DNA from: Paenibacillus alba
GTDB lineage: Bacteria; Bacillota; Bacilli; Paenibacillales; NBRC-103111
Reading direction: 5' to 3'
DNA length: 64,000 nt
Assembly: GCF_013204855.1 (NCBI RefSeq)
Contig: NZ_JABMKZ010000007.1
Span: forward strand, 1-64,000
Below are positions 18,872 to 27,261 of the stretch, piece by piece. Under the pieces are notes generated by a model. It saw nothing but the letters and a program-made list of their open reading frames with translations. It searched no databases and was not told where the DNA came from. Positions within the stretch are counted from its first letter, which is position 1. Each line of letters starts with the position of its first letter. The translations under genes and the position numbers were made by a program.

Positions 18872-20374
18872 ATGAGGCTATTTGAACTGTTGCTTTTTTT
18901 GTCAAACATCGGCTTGTTTGCATTAACAGTCCTATTAAAAAAAGGACGGCGTAGAATTCCAGTATTCGCTGCAAGCGGGATCGCCACACTTTTACTGGTC
19001 ATTCATTGGACGGTGGAAGGATACAGAGTCCAGCTATTTTTCCCATATTGCATAACAATCATTTTTTTAGCCCTTTCAGGTTATAGCTATTTTAAAAAAG
19101 CCGGCCCAAAAAAAATCCCACGATTCATGCTGGGTTCAGCTTATACCGCTATAGCGATAATGCTGGTCGTAACAGCGGGTCTCATGTATGTTTTTCCTGT
19201 ATGTAAACTACCTGAACCGACAGGCGAATTTAAGGTAGGAACGCAAACTTTTCATTTCGTGGATACAAACAGGGAAGAGATTTTCGACAAAGCCAGAGAT
19301 GGGAAGAGAGAATTGATGGTTCAGGTCTGGTATCCGGCTCAAGCTGGCGCCGGCAAGTACGCTCCCTTTATTCCCGATACCCAGATTTTACGTTATATGG
19401 CCGCGAGCTATGGCCTTCCCGGGTTTACTTTTGGGCACCTGAAGTACGTATCCAGTCATGCTTATTCCGGGGCCGAGGTCTCTTCGGCACAGATGTTATA
19501 CCCGCTGATCCTTGCGAATCCCGGCAACGGCTCTTCCAGGTTTCTCCACACGTCGCAAGCTGAAAATCTCGCGAGTCACGGATATATCGTGGCAGTGATC
19601 GACCACACCTACAATACATTCGCAACCGAGTTTCCCGACGGTCGAATCACGACCAGCACAACGGACGACTTATTCTCGCCTGACCATGATTACCGGACAG
19701 AAAGCGGAAATCGCGACAAGTTGGGAAAAGTTTTAACCGACGATGTGGCGTTTGCACTGGACCAATTCGAGTTCATCCAATCGGGGCAGATTCCAAGTCA
19801 TCTAAAAGGGAGGATGGATCTCGGTCATATCGGGGTGTTCGGCCATTCCATCGGCGGAGCGACGGCCTATGACGCTTCTTACGATCCGCGAATCGCGGTT
19901 GGAATAGACTTAGATGGAGGGCTTTATCGACTGCGTGACAGAGAGGGTCTGCGAAAGCCGTTTTTGTTCATCAACTCGGAAAGCAATTTAGACAAATTAA
20001 AAATGGTGATGGATAACCGGGTCTACACGGATGCAGAGCTTAACCGTATGCGCTCAACAAGAGAGTGGGAGGATCAAGTAACGGAAGATAAAAAGTTGGA
20101 GCTTGAACGAATGCGCGAAACGGTCGACGAAGGGGGACAAGTCCTCTATATCGAAAATACCGAGCATTTGAATTTTGCCGACGTACAGTTCATTTCTCCG
20201 ATTTTCAAAATGCTGGGCATTACAGGAAAGATTGCGCCCGAAAGAGCGAACTCCGTTATCAATGCTTATATGCAGGATTTCTTCGATATGTATCTGAAAA
20301 ATCAAGGCGGAATCTTAATGAAAGGACCGGATAGCCGCTTTCCGGAGGTGAAGTTCGTAACCTCGCTATTATAA
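18872..20374 (+). CDS. Membrane-anchored alpha/beta hydrolase (PAF-acetylhydrolase-like)
   Basis: 500 residues. The first about 120 hold four hydrophobic segments; the rest is an alpha/beta hydrolase resembling the platelet-activating-factor acetylhydrolase group. Seen: a VQVWYPA strand, LILANPGNGSS (oxyanion region), the nucleophile elbow GHSIGG, an Asp after strand 6 (GIDLDGG) and a His near the end (ENTEHLNF). An esterase or lipase-type reaction facing the outside is likely; the substrate is unknown. AAAGGAG precedes the ATG. It is a single-gene unit divergent from the ABC operon, with no terminator visible downstream. Confidence 0.82.
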   Translation: MRLFELLLFLSNIGLFALTVLLKKGRRRIPVFAASGIATLLLVIHWTVEGYRVQLFFPYCITIIFLALSGYSYFKKAGPKKIPRFMLGSAYTAIAIMLVVTAGLMYVFPVCKLPEPTGEFKVGTQTFHFVDTNREEIFDKARDGKRELMVQVWYPAQAGAGKYAPFIPDTQILRYMAASYGLPGFTFGHLKYVSSHAYSGAEVSSAQMLYPLILANPGNGSSRFLHTSQAENLASHGYIVAVIDHTYNTFATEFPDGRITTSTTDDLFSPDHDYRTESGNRDKLGKVLTDDVAFALDQFEFIQSGQIPSHLKGRMDLGHIGVFGHSIGGATAYDASYDPRIAVGIDLDGGLYRLRDREGLRKPFLFINSESNLDKLKMVMDNRVYTDAELNRMRSTREWEDQVTEDKKLELERMRETVDEGGQVLYIENTEHLNFADVQFISPIFKMLGITGKIAPERANSVINAYMQDFFDMYLKNQGGILMKGPDSRFPEVKFVTSLL

Positions 20375-21134
20375 ATTACGGAACAGGCTGCCGATTTTGA
20401 TATGCTCCCCTTCATGCAGAACTGAGTATAGCTGTCCAAGATTTCTTTCTCAGCAAACTTCTCATATGGAAAGCGTCTCTCATGATGAACGTGAAGATAG
20501 TTCGGCAGGTGGTAGGTAGTGTTTTGGCTCTGGCTGACCAGAATCAGCTTTTTCTCTGCTGGCTCTGGTCGCTCATATAAGCGACAATATCGACGAAAAT
20601 TAGCTTCTCATACGGACTTAAGCCGTAACACCGATGGATTTATGCGGCAGGATGGTATATCCCTTGTGATGCCCTGTAAAGTTGCTCTCCTTGGCAACTT
20701 CGTCCAAGTACGCATTAGTGGCTTTGCTCATTTTGGGTCAACCAGAAGTCGTTGTACTTCGTTTTCATCTGCAATCCCTTCCTTGGCGAACATAACAAAA
20801 AACAGGTTAATCATGGTGGTATCTGACCATAATCGACCTGTTCAATGTAACGGAGAAGCGTTACTTAGGTTATAAAATTAAAGCATTGATGTGCGTACAA
20901 AGGAAATGAAGAAATTCTTGTAGCGTATTACTCGAATTAAGTGTGGTAGCCCCTCTAGTCCAATCAAAAGTACCACCTATTACTCGTAGGCACACTACCA
21001 ATAAAAACATATAATAACCGTCTTTTTACACGTTTTTTTGAGTAAGGTATGACGATTTTTCCGGGTATTTCACTTTACGATAGACTGTCTTAACTGAGTC
21101 AAGGCTGATTTGAGCTATTAAATCGGTATATACG
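20375..21134. other. Gene-free, possibly decayed stretch
   Basis: About 760 bases without a convincing gene on either strand. The minus strand shows short broken frames (for example one reading LSPYEKLIFVDIVAYMSD near 20560-20620) interrupted by stops, as expected of a degraded gene. It sits just beyond the immunity end of the injection-system operon, a typical place for lost toxin/immunity cassettes or insertion scars. No terminal repeats were found. Confidence 0.35.
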
Positions 21135-21590
21135 CTAGCCGTAATACTTGATACACCTTTCTTGGAAAGGGATTCTATCATCGAGCAGCAATTCTTCTTG
21201 CAGTAATTTTGTTATATTCTCTAATTTTGCAATGAATAGTGCGTAAAAGTCGCCCGAATTTGGATATGAAAATAGTCCATACCCCTTTAGTGACAGTATT
21301 TTGTTTGCCTCTCTGATCTTATCAGGTAAAAATTCATAGTCATACGCTTCTAATTGCTCAAGTTCTTCTTTTGCTGCTAATTCAATGTGATGGGCAAATT
21401 CATAGTCCAGAATAAAATTGACGATCTCTTGATACTGCTCACCTTTATAGTCAATGTATAACAACTGTTTCGTCCTCAGTCCAAATTTTAATAGGTCTTC
21501 ATGTATGTCATAACTTGCTTCATCCTTCAAAAACTGTTCCAGATCCTTGTTATCAGGGAATATGAGCTGTGCTATTTCTTGATCATGCAT
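21135..21590 (-). CDS. Putative immunity protein (second)
   Basis: A 151-residue acidic soluble protein, no signal peptide, no recognised domain with certainty; the C-terminal segment GYGLFSYPNSGDFYALFI resembles small SMI1/DUF6630-like immunity proteins (weak). The start is the ATG at 21590, with GGGGGG 6 bases upstream, overlapping the preceding gene's end by 8 bases; an in-frame ATG at 21623 would add 11 residues. Being last after a VgrG-toxin and another candidate immunity gene, it probably protects against a related effector. Base composition is A/T-richer than the core operon. Confidence 0.6.
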   Translation of the reverse strand: MHDQEIAQLIFPDNKDLEQFLKDEASYDIHEDLLKFGLRTKQLLYIDYKGEQYQEIVNFILDYEFAHHIELAAKEELEQLEAYDYEFLPDKIREANKILSLKGYGLFSYPNSGDFYALFIAKLENITKLLQEELLLDDRIPFQERCIKYYG

Positions 21591-22578
21591 ACTTGTCCCC
21601 CCTATATTGAAACAACTCCCCATGCTGGTTAGGAATATAATCGGGATAGTTCTTACGATAAAATTGATCGATCATCTGAAGCGCGGGGTCCCGTTCAGGG
21701 AATGGCTCAGGGTCTCCAAACACCATTTTCGCTTCTGGGGTATTCATCAGCAAATCGTTAAGGTGAGTTGGTACTGGCAATCCTAGTTTTCTCCGTACAT
21801 GGATCAAAAATAAGATTTCAAAAGGATAAAATCCGTATCTGAAATCACCAAATTCACCAGGTTGTCCGATTTCAGAAGCTAATGCAGAATGATACTGAGA
21901 CATTTTCGAAATTAGATGTTCGATTTCTTCTAAATCACCAGTTGACCAACGTTCTATCACTTCATCGTAAATGTTCAGGTCTTCAGGGATTGAGCCGCAT
22001 CGTAGTTCAGCTTCCTTAAACTTATTCTTCACGGCTAAATGCAATTTTTTATTCGTTCCCATGATGGTTTTATTTCTATACTGCAAGTACAGCTCTAGTA
22101 AAAACCAAATATGTCTGTTCTCTTCATTAGCATCCATTAAGTGACCGCCGAAGTGCTGAATAATAAAATCAAATAATATATTTTCTTCCCTATCCCATCC
22201 ATACATCGCAAAATGAACTAATGTGATGACGACTTCTCTAAATGAATATCCCAAGATCATCTCAGGATACCTGATTGTATAGAGATCCTGACACATGCAC
22301 TGGTAAAATACGATCTTCTGCATGTTCTTTAATCCTTCTGCATTGTTCCCACCGCTAATTAATACATCATTTTTCCATAGTGACAAGTAATATGAGAAAA
22401 TTTTGTTTAGATTTATTAATAGTATGTGATCTTTCTCTGTGTCATTTTGCTCAGCGATTTTCTCAATTTTGCTTCTGCTGACATTATATTTATCTTTAAC
22501 ATCTTCAAATTTGATCCCATCCACAAAATTGTTGCTATATCTTTTATAGGCCATTTCTAATTTTTTTGGGTTTATCAT
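21583..22578 (-). CDS. Putative immunity protein for the VgrG nuclease tip
   Basis: A 331-residue soluble, mainly helical acidic protein directly after the VgrG-toxin gene (16-base gap; AGGAGG 5 bases before the ATG). No catalytic motif. Size, helical make-up and position fit two-domain helical immunity proteins (Imm49 or the DUF1910/DUF1911 PoNi type that pairs with PoNe PD-(D/E)XK DNases), but I cannot confirm family membership by eye. Expected role: cytoplasmic neutralisation of the nuclease by direct binding. A/T-rich compared with the VgrG core, in line with cassette exchange. Confidence 0.6.
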   Translation of the reverse strand: MINPKKLEMAYKRYSNNFVDGIKFEDVKDKYNVSRSKIEKIAEQNDTEKDHILLINLNKIFSYYLSLWKNDVLISGGNNAEGLKNMQKIVFYQCMCQDLYTIRYPEMILGYSFREVVITLVHFAMYGWDREENILFDFIIQHFGGHLMDANEENRHIWFLLELYLQYRNKTIMGTNKKLHLAVKNKFKEAELRCGSIPEDLNIYDEVIERWSTGDLEEIEHLISKMSQYHSALASEIGQPGEFGDFRYGFYPFEILFLIHVRRKLGLPVPTHLNDLLMNTPEAKMVFGDPEPFPERDPALQMIDQFYRKNYPDYIPNQHGELFQYRGDKYA

Positions 22579-22594
22579 TGCATCCTCCTAAGTA

Positions 22595-25500
22595 TTAATC
22601 TATTTCCTTATTCCAGTCCTTTACCTTTAACTCATCAACGCCGAATCCGGTATCAGTGATCTTAATATCTGTTTCAACTCTAATAAAATCTAATTTTAGA
22701 CCAGGATTCTCTTCCATCAGCTCTTCTAAATTATCCCTAAAACCGGCGTACCTAGGATCATCACTGTTAATCATGTCTTGGAAGTACTTATCTCCACCCT
22801 TTTTCTGTTTATCCGAGTAACTAAACCTTGCGGAATCTGATGCCTTTGATTCAATAATCGTTAACTTTGGCGGAGGCCCTTTCGATAGGAATGCTGCATC
22901 TATACCATTTCTCCCCACTTGGAACAGATCGGATACATCTTGACCTAAATTACTGTCTCTTGCGACGATTTTCGTTACTTCTTCCCCAAAGTTACCTTTA
23001 TCATGAGAGAAATATTTAGAATTATCGATTTTTCTTTCATACTCCTTTGCAGCCCCCAAGTCATACTGAGCACTAATACCATCTTTCGTATCCAATTTGT
23101 TGGCTAATTTATTTCTTTCTCGTGTTAATATTTTGAATTCTTTGTCGTTTCCTTCTTTTTTCAATCTTTCTATTTCATCATCTAACTTTTTAATTTCTTT
23201 TGTAATATCGTCTGGATTGTTATTGCCAGAGCCACCTTTACCCGTCCCCCCAGGATCTGGTTTTTCAATTTCAGGCGGTTTTTCTGGTGGCTTATCCGGC
23301 TTCTTCAAGAACTTCGACACAGCATCTTTCGTATCCTGCCATGCCTCAGCAACCGTCTTATTCGGCGACATATAGCCGTAAACAAGCGCTTCTTTAGATT
23401 GTGAACTAGGAATTTCTAATTCCCCAATTGTTTTCTTCAAAGCCTGAACTGAATCCCCTATTTCTTTCAATTCCTGCTTTAAGCCCTTAATTACCAATGT
23501 TCCTTTTTCTTTCAAGTAACTTTTACCTATGTTACCCCATTCACTAATTTTCCCTACAAACTTACCAAACTTCTCTGCTACGGCGCCCATCCCGTTAACC
23601 AACCATGGCGCTACCTTATTAGCTCCCTGCCCGATGTATGCGCCTACCGTTTTCCCTGCGATCTTCGCATCCAGCAATCCGACCGTGGCAGCGCTAATTC
23701 CCGCGCTGAAGGCTACTTGCTTCCAGCTAAAGCCTTCTTCGTTATCCGTAAGCTGGCTTACAATACTTTCTGCCGCTCCGGATATACCGTTTACAGCCAT
23801 TCTCCCTAACAGACTTGCACCACTGCCAAATGGCCCGAATATCGCCCCAGAGGCCGCCCCGATCATCGATTCTCGGAAGGCGTCCGCGGCATAATCCCCG
23901 AAGTCGCTTACCTCTCCTCGCCGGATATCCGATACCGCCTTCGCTCCTACCGCTATACCACCGGCTGCCACTGCTCCCGCGACGACCGCGCCAATCACAA
24001 CCGCGCCTGCTCCTAAAGTCGCCACGGTCACTGCCGCTACAACAGCTACAACTGCAACGACCGCCAATGCGCCGAGCACATTGGCTGCCAGTTTGCCCCA
24101 GCTAAACTTCTTCTTTTTCTTCGTCGTTTCAGTTTCAGACGGCGTTTCAGGCTTGACACCTTGCTTCGGCTCATCGTCGTAGGGCGCAAAGGAGGTCCGG
24201 TCTGTGCCTGCCGCCTTCACGTTTGTTCCCAGAAAGTGGTAATCACCTTCAATGGTAAAACCGCTTTGTGCCGCTAATTTCTTCGCCATCAGTTGACTTT
24301 GGGCACGAATCACCACACGCTTCGGCGTGTAGAGGGAAATGTCCATCTTCGCGTTCAGCGTCAGCTTCTTATGGCTCGTCATCGTAATGCCCGTCTCGTC
24401 ATCGAAGCTCAGTTTGAGCGGCTCCTTGCTCCCGCCTGTCAGATGAATCGCACTAGGCAGCAGGGCGAGTTCACTTCCATGCTCCGTTCCAAAATACCGC
24501 TGGCTCGGATCGCCCATCTTGGCGCAGCTCGCCCCATTGCTTCGCACAGACCCGACAACCAAGGCGCCTGCTCCTGATGCATCGGGCACATACAAGCTCG
24601 CTTGCGTGCCCACCTTGGGCATGCAGTACATGGCACTTCCTGTCGCTGGCGAGAAAGGATACCAGTGCGCGCCTTCCTTCGCCTGCTTGCTGTCCACGCT
24701 CAGGTGCAGCTTCACCTGCTCGCCCTTGACCTCCAGCACTTCTCCGGACAGCGAAATACCTGTCAGCTTGGCATTGTTCACACGCTCTCGGCGTATCCCC
24801 TCCGCCCTTGACAGACGATACGTGTAGACGAAATCTCCCTGCTTCATCCGGCCCTTCACTTCGCTGACGATGAGCGATTTGCCTCGAAAGGCCACTTCAT
24901 CTCCAAGCGACATGCGCGCGGTACTCTCTATGTCATAATAAAAGAAATCCGTATCATGCAAACCGGCCTCATAACCACCTGCACGCTGAAAAGCCAGCAA
25001 GTCCTTGCCCGCAAGATAGGAAGTATCTGCCGACAAACTCAGACTTTTTCCTGGCGGTATACCTACGAAAAGCTTCGGTCTTGCTTCCAATATATCACAG
25101 ACGACTACGCTCTGGAAATGACTCGCCAAGCGCTTCAGCAGTTCCCAGTCGGTCTCGTCATACTGGATGACAGGTTCGCCAATCGGGACGCCTTCCCCTA
25201 CGCGATAAAGGACATCATGCCCCGGGTACGCGTTCACAAGCTCGTCCATCACCTCGGCGTACGACATCGACGTATTCTGAAACGTACGACGATGTCTTTT
25301 TCCATCCAGCATCGCACTACCCGATAGGCCCTCAAGCTCGATATGATAAACCCCTTGGGTATGCGTCGTATGCGCTGCGCTTATCCACCCTCGGAACAGC
25401 GTCGTTTCCTGCTGGCCGTCGCTTTCATAGACACGGATCTCATCGCTAGCCAAGGCTTGCAGTGCTGCACTGACGTTGACAGCCTCATCTACGATGCCAC

Positions 25501-25615
25501 GCACCAGAAGCCGTCCATGCTCATTCGGTTGCCAAGTGATCTGTACATCCTCAAGTTGATGAATCGGATAGATCGTTTGCACACGCAAATGCTTCTCTAC
25601 CGCTACCTCGCCCAT
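22595..25615 (-). CDS. VgrG-like spike with C-terminal PD-(D/E)XK-type nuclease toxin
   Basis: 1006 residues. Residues 1-470 are a VgrG/gp27-gp5-like hub and spike (RRTFQNTSMSYAEVMDELV, QYDETDWELLKRLASHFQS, then an OB-like region and a beta-helix). A Lys-rich linker (about 498-503) leads to a Gly/Ala/Val hydrophobic region (505-670) like pretoxin or translocation segments, a Pro-rich linker and coiled coil (775-845), then a C-terminal domain (about 865-1006) with FGEE (876-879), D906 in GRNGID and E922-x-K924 in IIESKAS, the layout of a PD-(D/E)XK nuclease (PoNe- or REase-like). Predicted: injected DNase. A PAAR-like gene precedes it and two candidate immunity genes follow. GGAGG lies before the ATG. 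The 3-prime third is A/T-richer than the rest. Confidence 0.85.
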   Translation of the reverse strand: MGEVAVEKHLRVQTIYPIHQLEDVQITWQPNEHGRLLVRGIVDEAVNVSAALQALASDEIRVYESDGQQETTLFRGWISAAHTTHTQGVYHIELEGLSGSAMLDGKRHRRTFQNTSMSYAEVMDELVNAYPGHDVLYRVGEGVPIGEPVIQYDETDWELLKRLASHFQSVVVCDILEARPKLFVGIPPGKSLSLSADTSYLAGKDLLAFQRAGGYEAGLHDTDFFYYDIESTARMSLGDEVAFRGKSLIVSEVKGRMKQGDFVYTYRLSRAEGIRRERVNNAKLTGISLSGEVLEVKGEQVKLHLSVDSKQAKEGAHWYPFSPATGSAMYCMPKVGTQASLYVPDASGAGALVVGSVRSNGASCAKMGDPSQRYFGTEHGSELALLPSAIHLTGGSKEPLKLSFDDETGITMTSHKKLTLNAKMDISLYTPKRVVIRAQSQLMAKKLAAQSGFTIEGDYHFLGTNVKAAGTDRTSFAPYDDEPKQGVKPETPSETETTKKKKKFSWGKLAANVLGALAVVAVVAVVAAVTVATLGAGAVVIGAVVAGAVAAGGIAVGAKAVSDIRRGEVSDFGDYAADAFRESMIGAASGAIFGPFGSGASLLGRMAVNGISGAAESIVSQLTDNEEGFSWKQVAFSAGISAATVGLLDAKIAGKTVGAYIGQGANKVAPWLVNGMGAVAEKFGKFVGKISEWGNIGKSYLKEKGTLVIKGLKQELKEIGDSVQALKKTIGELEIPSSQSKEALVYGYMSPNKTVAEAWQDTKDAVSKFLKKPDKPPEKPPEIEKPDPGGTGKGGSGNNNPDDITKEIKKLDDEIERLKKEGNDKEFKILTRERNKLANKLDTKDGISAQYDLGAAKEYERKIDNSKYFSHDKGNFGEEVTKIVARDSNLGQDVSDLFQVGRNGIDAAFLSKGPPPKLTIIESKASDSARFSYSDKQKKGGDKYFQDMINSDDPRYAGFRDNLEELMEENPGLKLDFIRVETDIKITDTGFGVDELKVKDWNKEID

Positions 25616-25633
25616 TCTTCCACCTCCGCTTCC

Positions 25634-26071
25634 TTACGTATCTTGCTGTCCATTCGTAATAAAGGTAATGCCCTCCTTGTCTTGCTGCTCCCCGCTCCCC
25701 TGTTCCCCTTTGTTATTCTGATAGCCGCAGACCAACCGCGATACGGTCGTTAAGGCTGGCTTGCCATCCACGATGGCGTTCTCCTTGGCCTGCATCCATT
25801 TGCCCATCTGGAGCGGACAACAGGGTTTGCCGGAAATGGTCTGGCCATTCTCAGCAATCAAGTAAATCGTTTCGCCGCTTGGATTCAACGGACTTGTACA
25901 AATGCCAAAATGCGGCACGTTCACATGAAACAGGTAATCCCCTTCATTCATCATCGGCTTATCATTTACATACGACCCATGACTCTGCGGCAAATTAATC
26001 CGTCGCTTATGGGACCCGCAGCTGCAAACCATTTGAGCCCCTCTCACAATGTAGAACTCGTTCTCAGACAT
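25634..26071 (-). CDS. DUF4280 PAAR-like tip protein
   Basis: 145 residues matching the DUF4280 pattern: GAQMVCSCG near the start, NVPHFGICTSPLNPSG, CCPLQMGKWM and a final VCGY segment, with conserved Cys at each turn. DUF4280 is PAAR-like and is expected to cap the VgrG spike with a metal-stabilised cone. ATG at 26071 is preceded by GGAGGGAG 6-8 bases away; the ATG seven codons earlier lacks a site. It lies immediately upstream of the VgrG-nuclease gene, which fits a spike-tip partner for that effector. Confidence 0.85.
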   Translation of the reverse strand: MSENEFYIVRGAQMVCSCGSHKRRINLPQSHGSYVNDKPMMNEGDYLFHVNVPHFGICTSPLNPSGETIYLIAENGQTISGKPCCPLQMGKWMQAKENAIVDGKPALTTVSRLVCGYQNNKGEQGSGEQQDKEGITFITNGQQDT

Positions 26072-26096
26072 CGAAGCTCCCTCCTTATGCAACCTG

Positions 26097-26624
26097 CTAT
26101 TCTACCTGTACGCGTACCAGTTGAACACCCTCGAAATCCCTGCGCAGTATACTTTCAGCAACGTCCAGTCTCACCACGATCAGCGGTTTTTCGCTTTCTT
26201 TGATCTTGAAGATCCTCTTGCCCGTGAGCTGATCTCCTTGCAGAACCAACTTCCGGATCACACGCCCGTCTCCCGCTAGCTCACTATTCGGACTCAGCGC
26301 GCTCACCTCCTCAAAGATTGGCAAATAATAATTATGCTGGCGGCGATGAGCCATATCGATTAATGGGGTCAACTTGAATATCGTGTCCGGCGCATACAGT
26401 TCGACCAAACGTTTTAATCGTTCCGAGATGAGATACAACTGACGATCCATCACATCAGGAAAGTTGCTTTCCTTCTCCGCCTTCACTTTGAAGAACATCG
26501 TATCCGCCAGTTTATGAGCACTGGTGAGGTGAATATCTCTCGAATTCACCTGTTTCCTTGCATCCAGCAGCTCAGGTGCGTCAGTGAGCCGTTCATCCTG
26601 CTTTAACACAAAGTAGTCCTTCAT
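26097..26624 (-). CDS. Unknown protein between VgrG and PAAR genes (adaptor or immunity-like)
   Basis: 175 residues, soluble, mixed alpha/beta, no recognised domain with certainty. The YFVL start and the end-of-protein beta pattern recall DUF1629/Imm11-like proteins, which is a weak resemblance. It overlaps the upstream 207-aa gene by 4 bases (ATGA) and is followed by the DUF4280 gene 25 bases later. The coupling suggests a partner of the upstream protein, perhaps an effector-loading adaptor or chaperone. Confidence 0.6.
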   Translation of the reverse strand: MKDYFVLKQDERLTDAPELLDARKQVNSRDIHLTSAHKLADTMFFKVKAEKESNFPDVMDRQLYLISERLKRLVELYAPDTIFKLTPLIDMAHRRQHNYYLPIFEEVSALSPNSELAGDGRVIRKLVLQGDQLTGKRIFKIKESEKPLIVVRLDVAESILRRDFEGVQLVRVQVE

Positions 26625-27244
26625 TGCGCTTTCGCTCCATCGTTTCCGTCATCTACCGGTGTGTTCCCGGACACAAGCAGCTCGCTCTGATCGCGGAATT
26701 CCCCTACCATCCAGTGGATATCAGGCGTTTTTCCCATACGTAGATATCCGTTACTGGTAAGCAGTGCTGAAATTCTTGTTTTCATAAATTCGATAGCCAG
26801 CAGGTGATACTTCACGGCTTCGATCTGCTTAATTCTCGCTATATCCATCGAGGTGACTTTGCGCGCATACGCGGACTTTTGCTTCTCCAGCTCCTCCATC
26901 CTTTGAAACAACGGATCAAAGATAAAGTCAGCTCGCCATCCCCCCACACACGCTGCGGCATCCATAAACCAGTTGTGATCATACGCATCAATGCGATAAT
27001 CAGGCCTATTCTCCATAATGCTAGTCCGCATCAGAGAGATATACACATACCGAATATCCCCCTTTAAACCTTGCTCCTGAAGCTCCGACACCTGTGTCCA
27101 TACGGATTCAAAAGCATCGCTAAAGCTTTGTTCGATGCTCGAACGCTGCGCCTCCAGCGCTTGGTCAATCGGCAGCAGGTCCTTCAGCCATTGATCGAAG
27201 ACAAAGCTCTCCAGGAAATCATCCAGCGCTTCTTGCTTATTCAA
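26621..27244 (-). CDS. Unknown helical protein of the injection locus
   Basis: 207 residues, predominantly helical with a central charged coiled-coil-like stretch (FQRMEELEKQKSAYARKV). No domain recognised. TTG at 27244 is preceded by GGGGAG at suitable distance. It sits 17 bases after the VgrG gene and is translationally coupled (ATGA) to the next gene, so both probably act with VgrG, for example in spike assembly or effector loading. Function is inferred from position only. Confidence 0.6.
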   Translation of the reverse strand: MNKQEALDDFLESFVFDQWLKDLLPIDQALEAQRSSIEQSFSDAFESVWTQVSELQEQGLKGDIRYVYISLMRTSIMENRPDYRIDAYDHNWFMDAAACVGGWRADFIFDPLFQRMEELEKQKSAYARKVTSMDIARIKQIEAVKYHLLAIEFMKTRISALLTSNGYLRMGKTPDIHWMVGEFRDQSELLVSGNTPVDDGNDGAKAQ

Positions 27245-27261
27245 GCTGTCTCCCCCTCTGC

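Noticed and set aside
18577-19002. A 141-codon minus-strand open frame across the start of the hydrolase gene
   Set aside because: Lies antisense to the hydrolase N-terminus, has no ribosome site and no protein-like pattern; a shadow frame.
20519-20875. A 118-codon plus-strand open frame in the gene-free stretch
   Set aside because: Low-complexity chance translation; Cys/Ser/Arg content and lack of a ribosome site argue against a gene.
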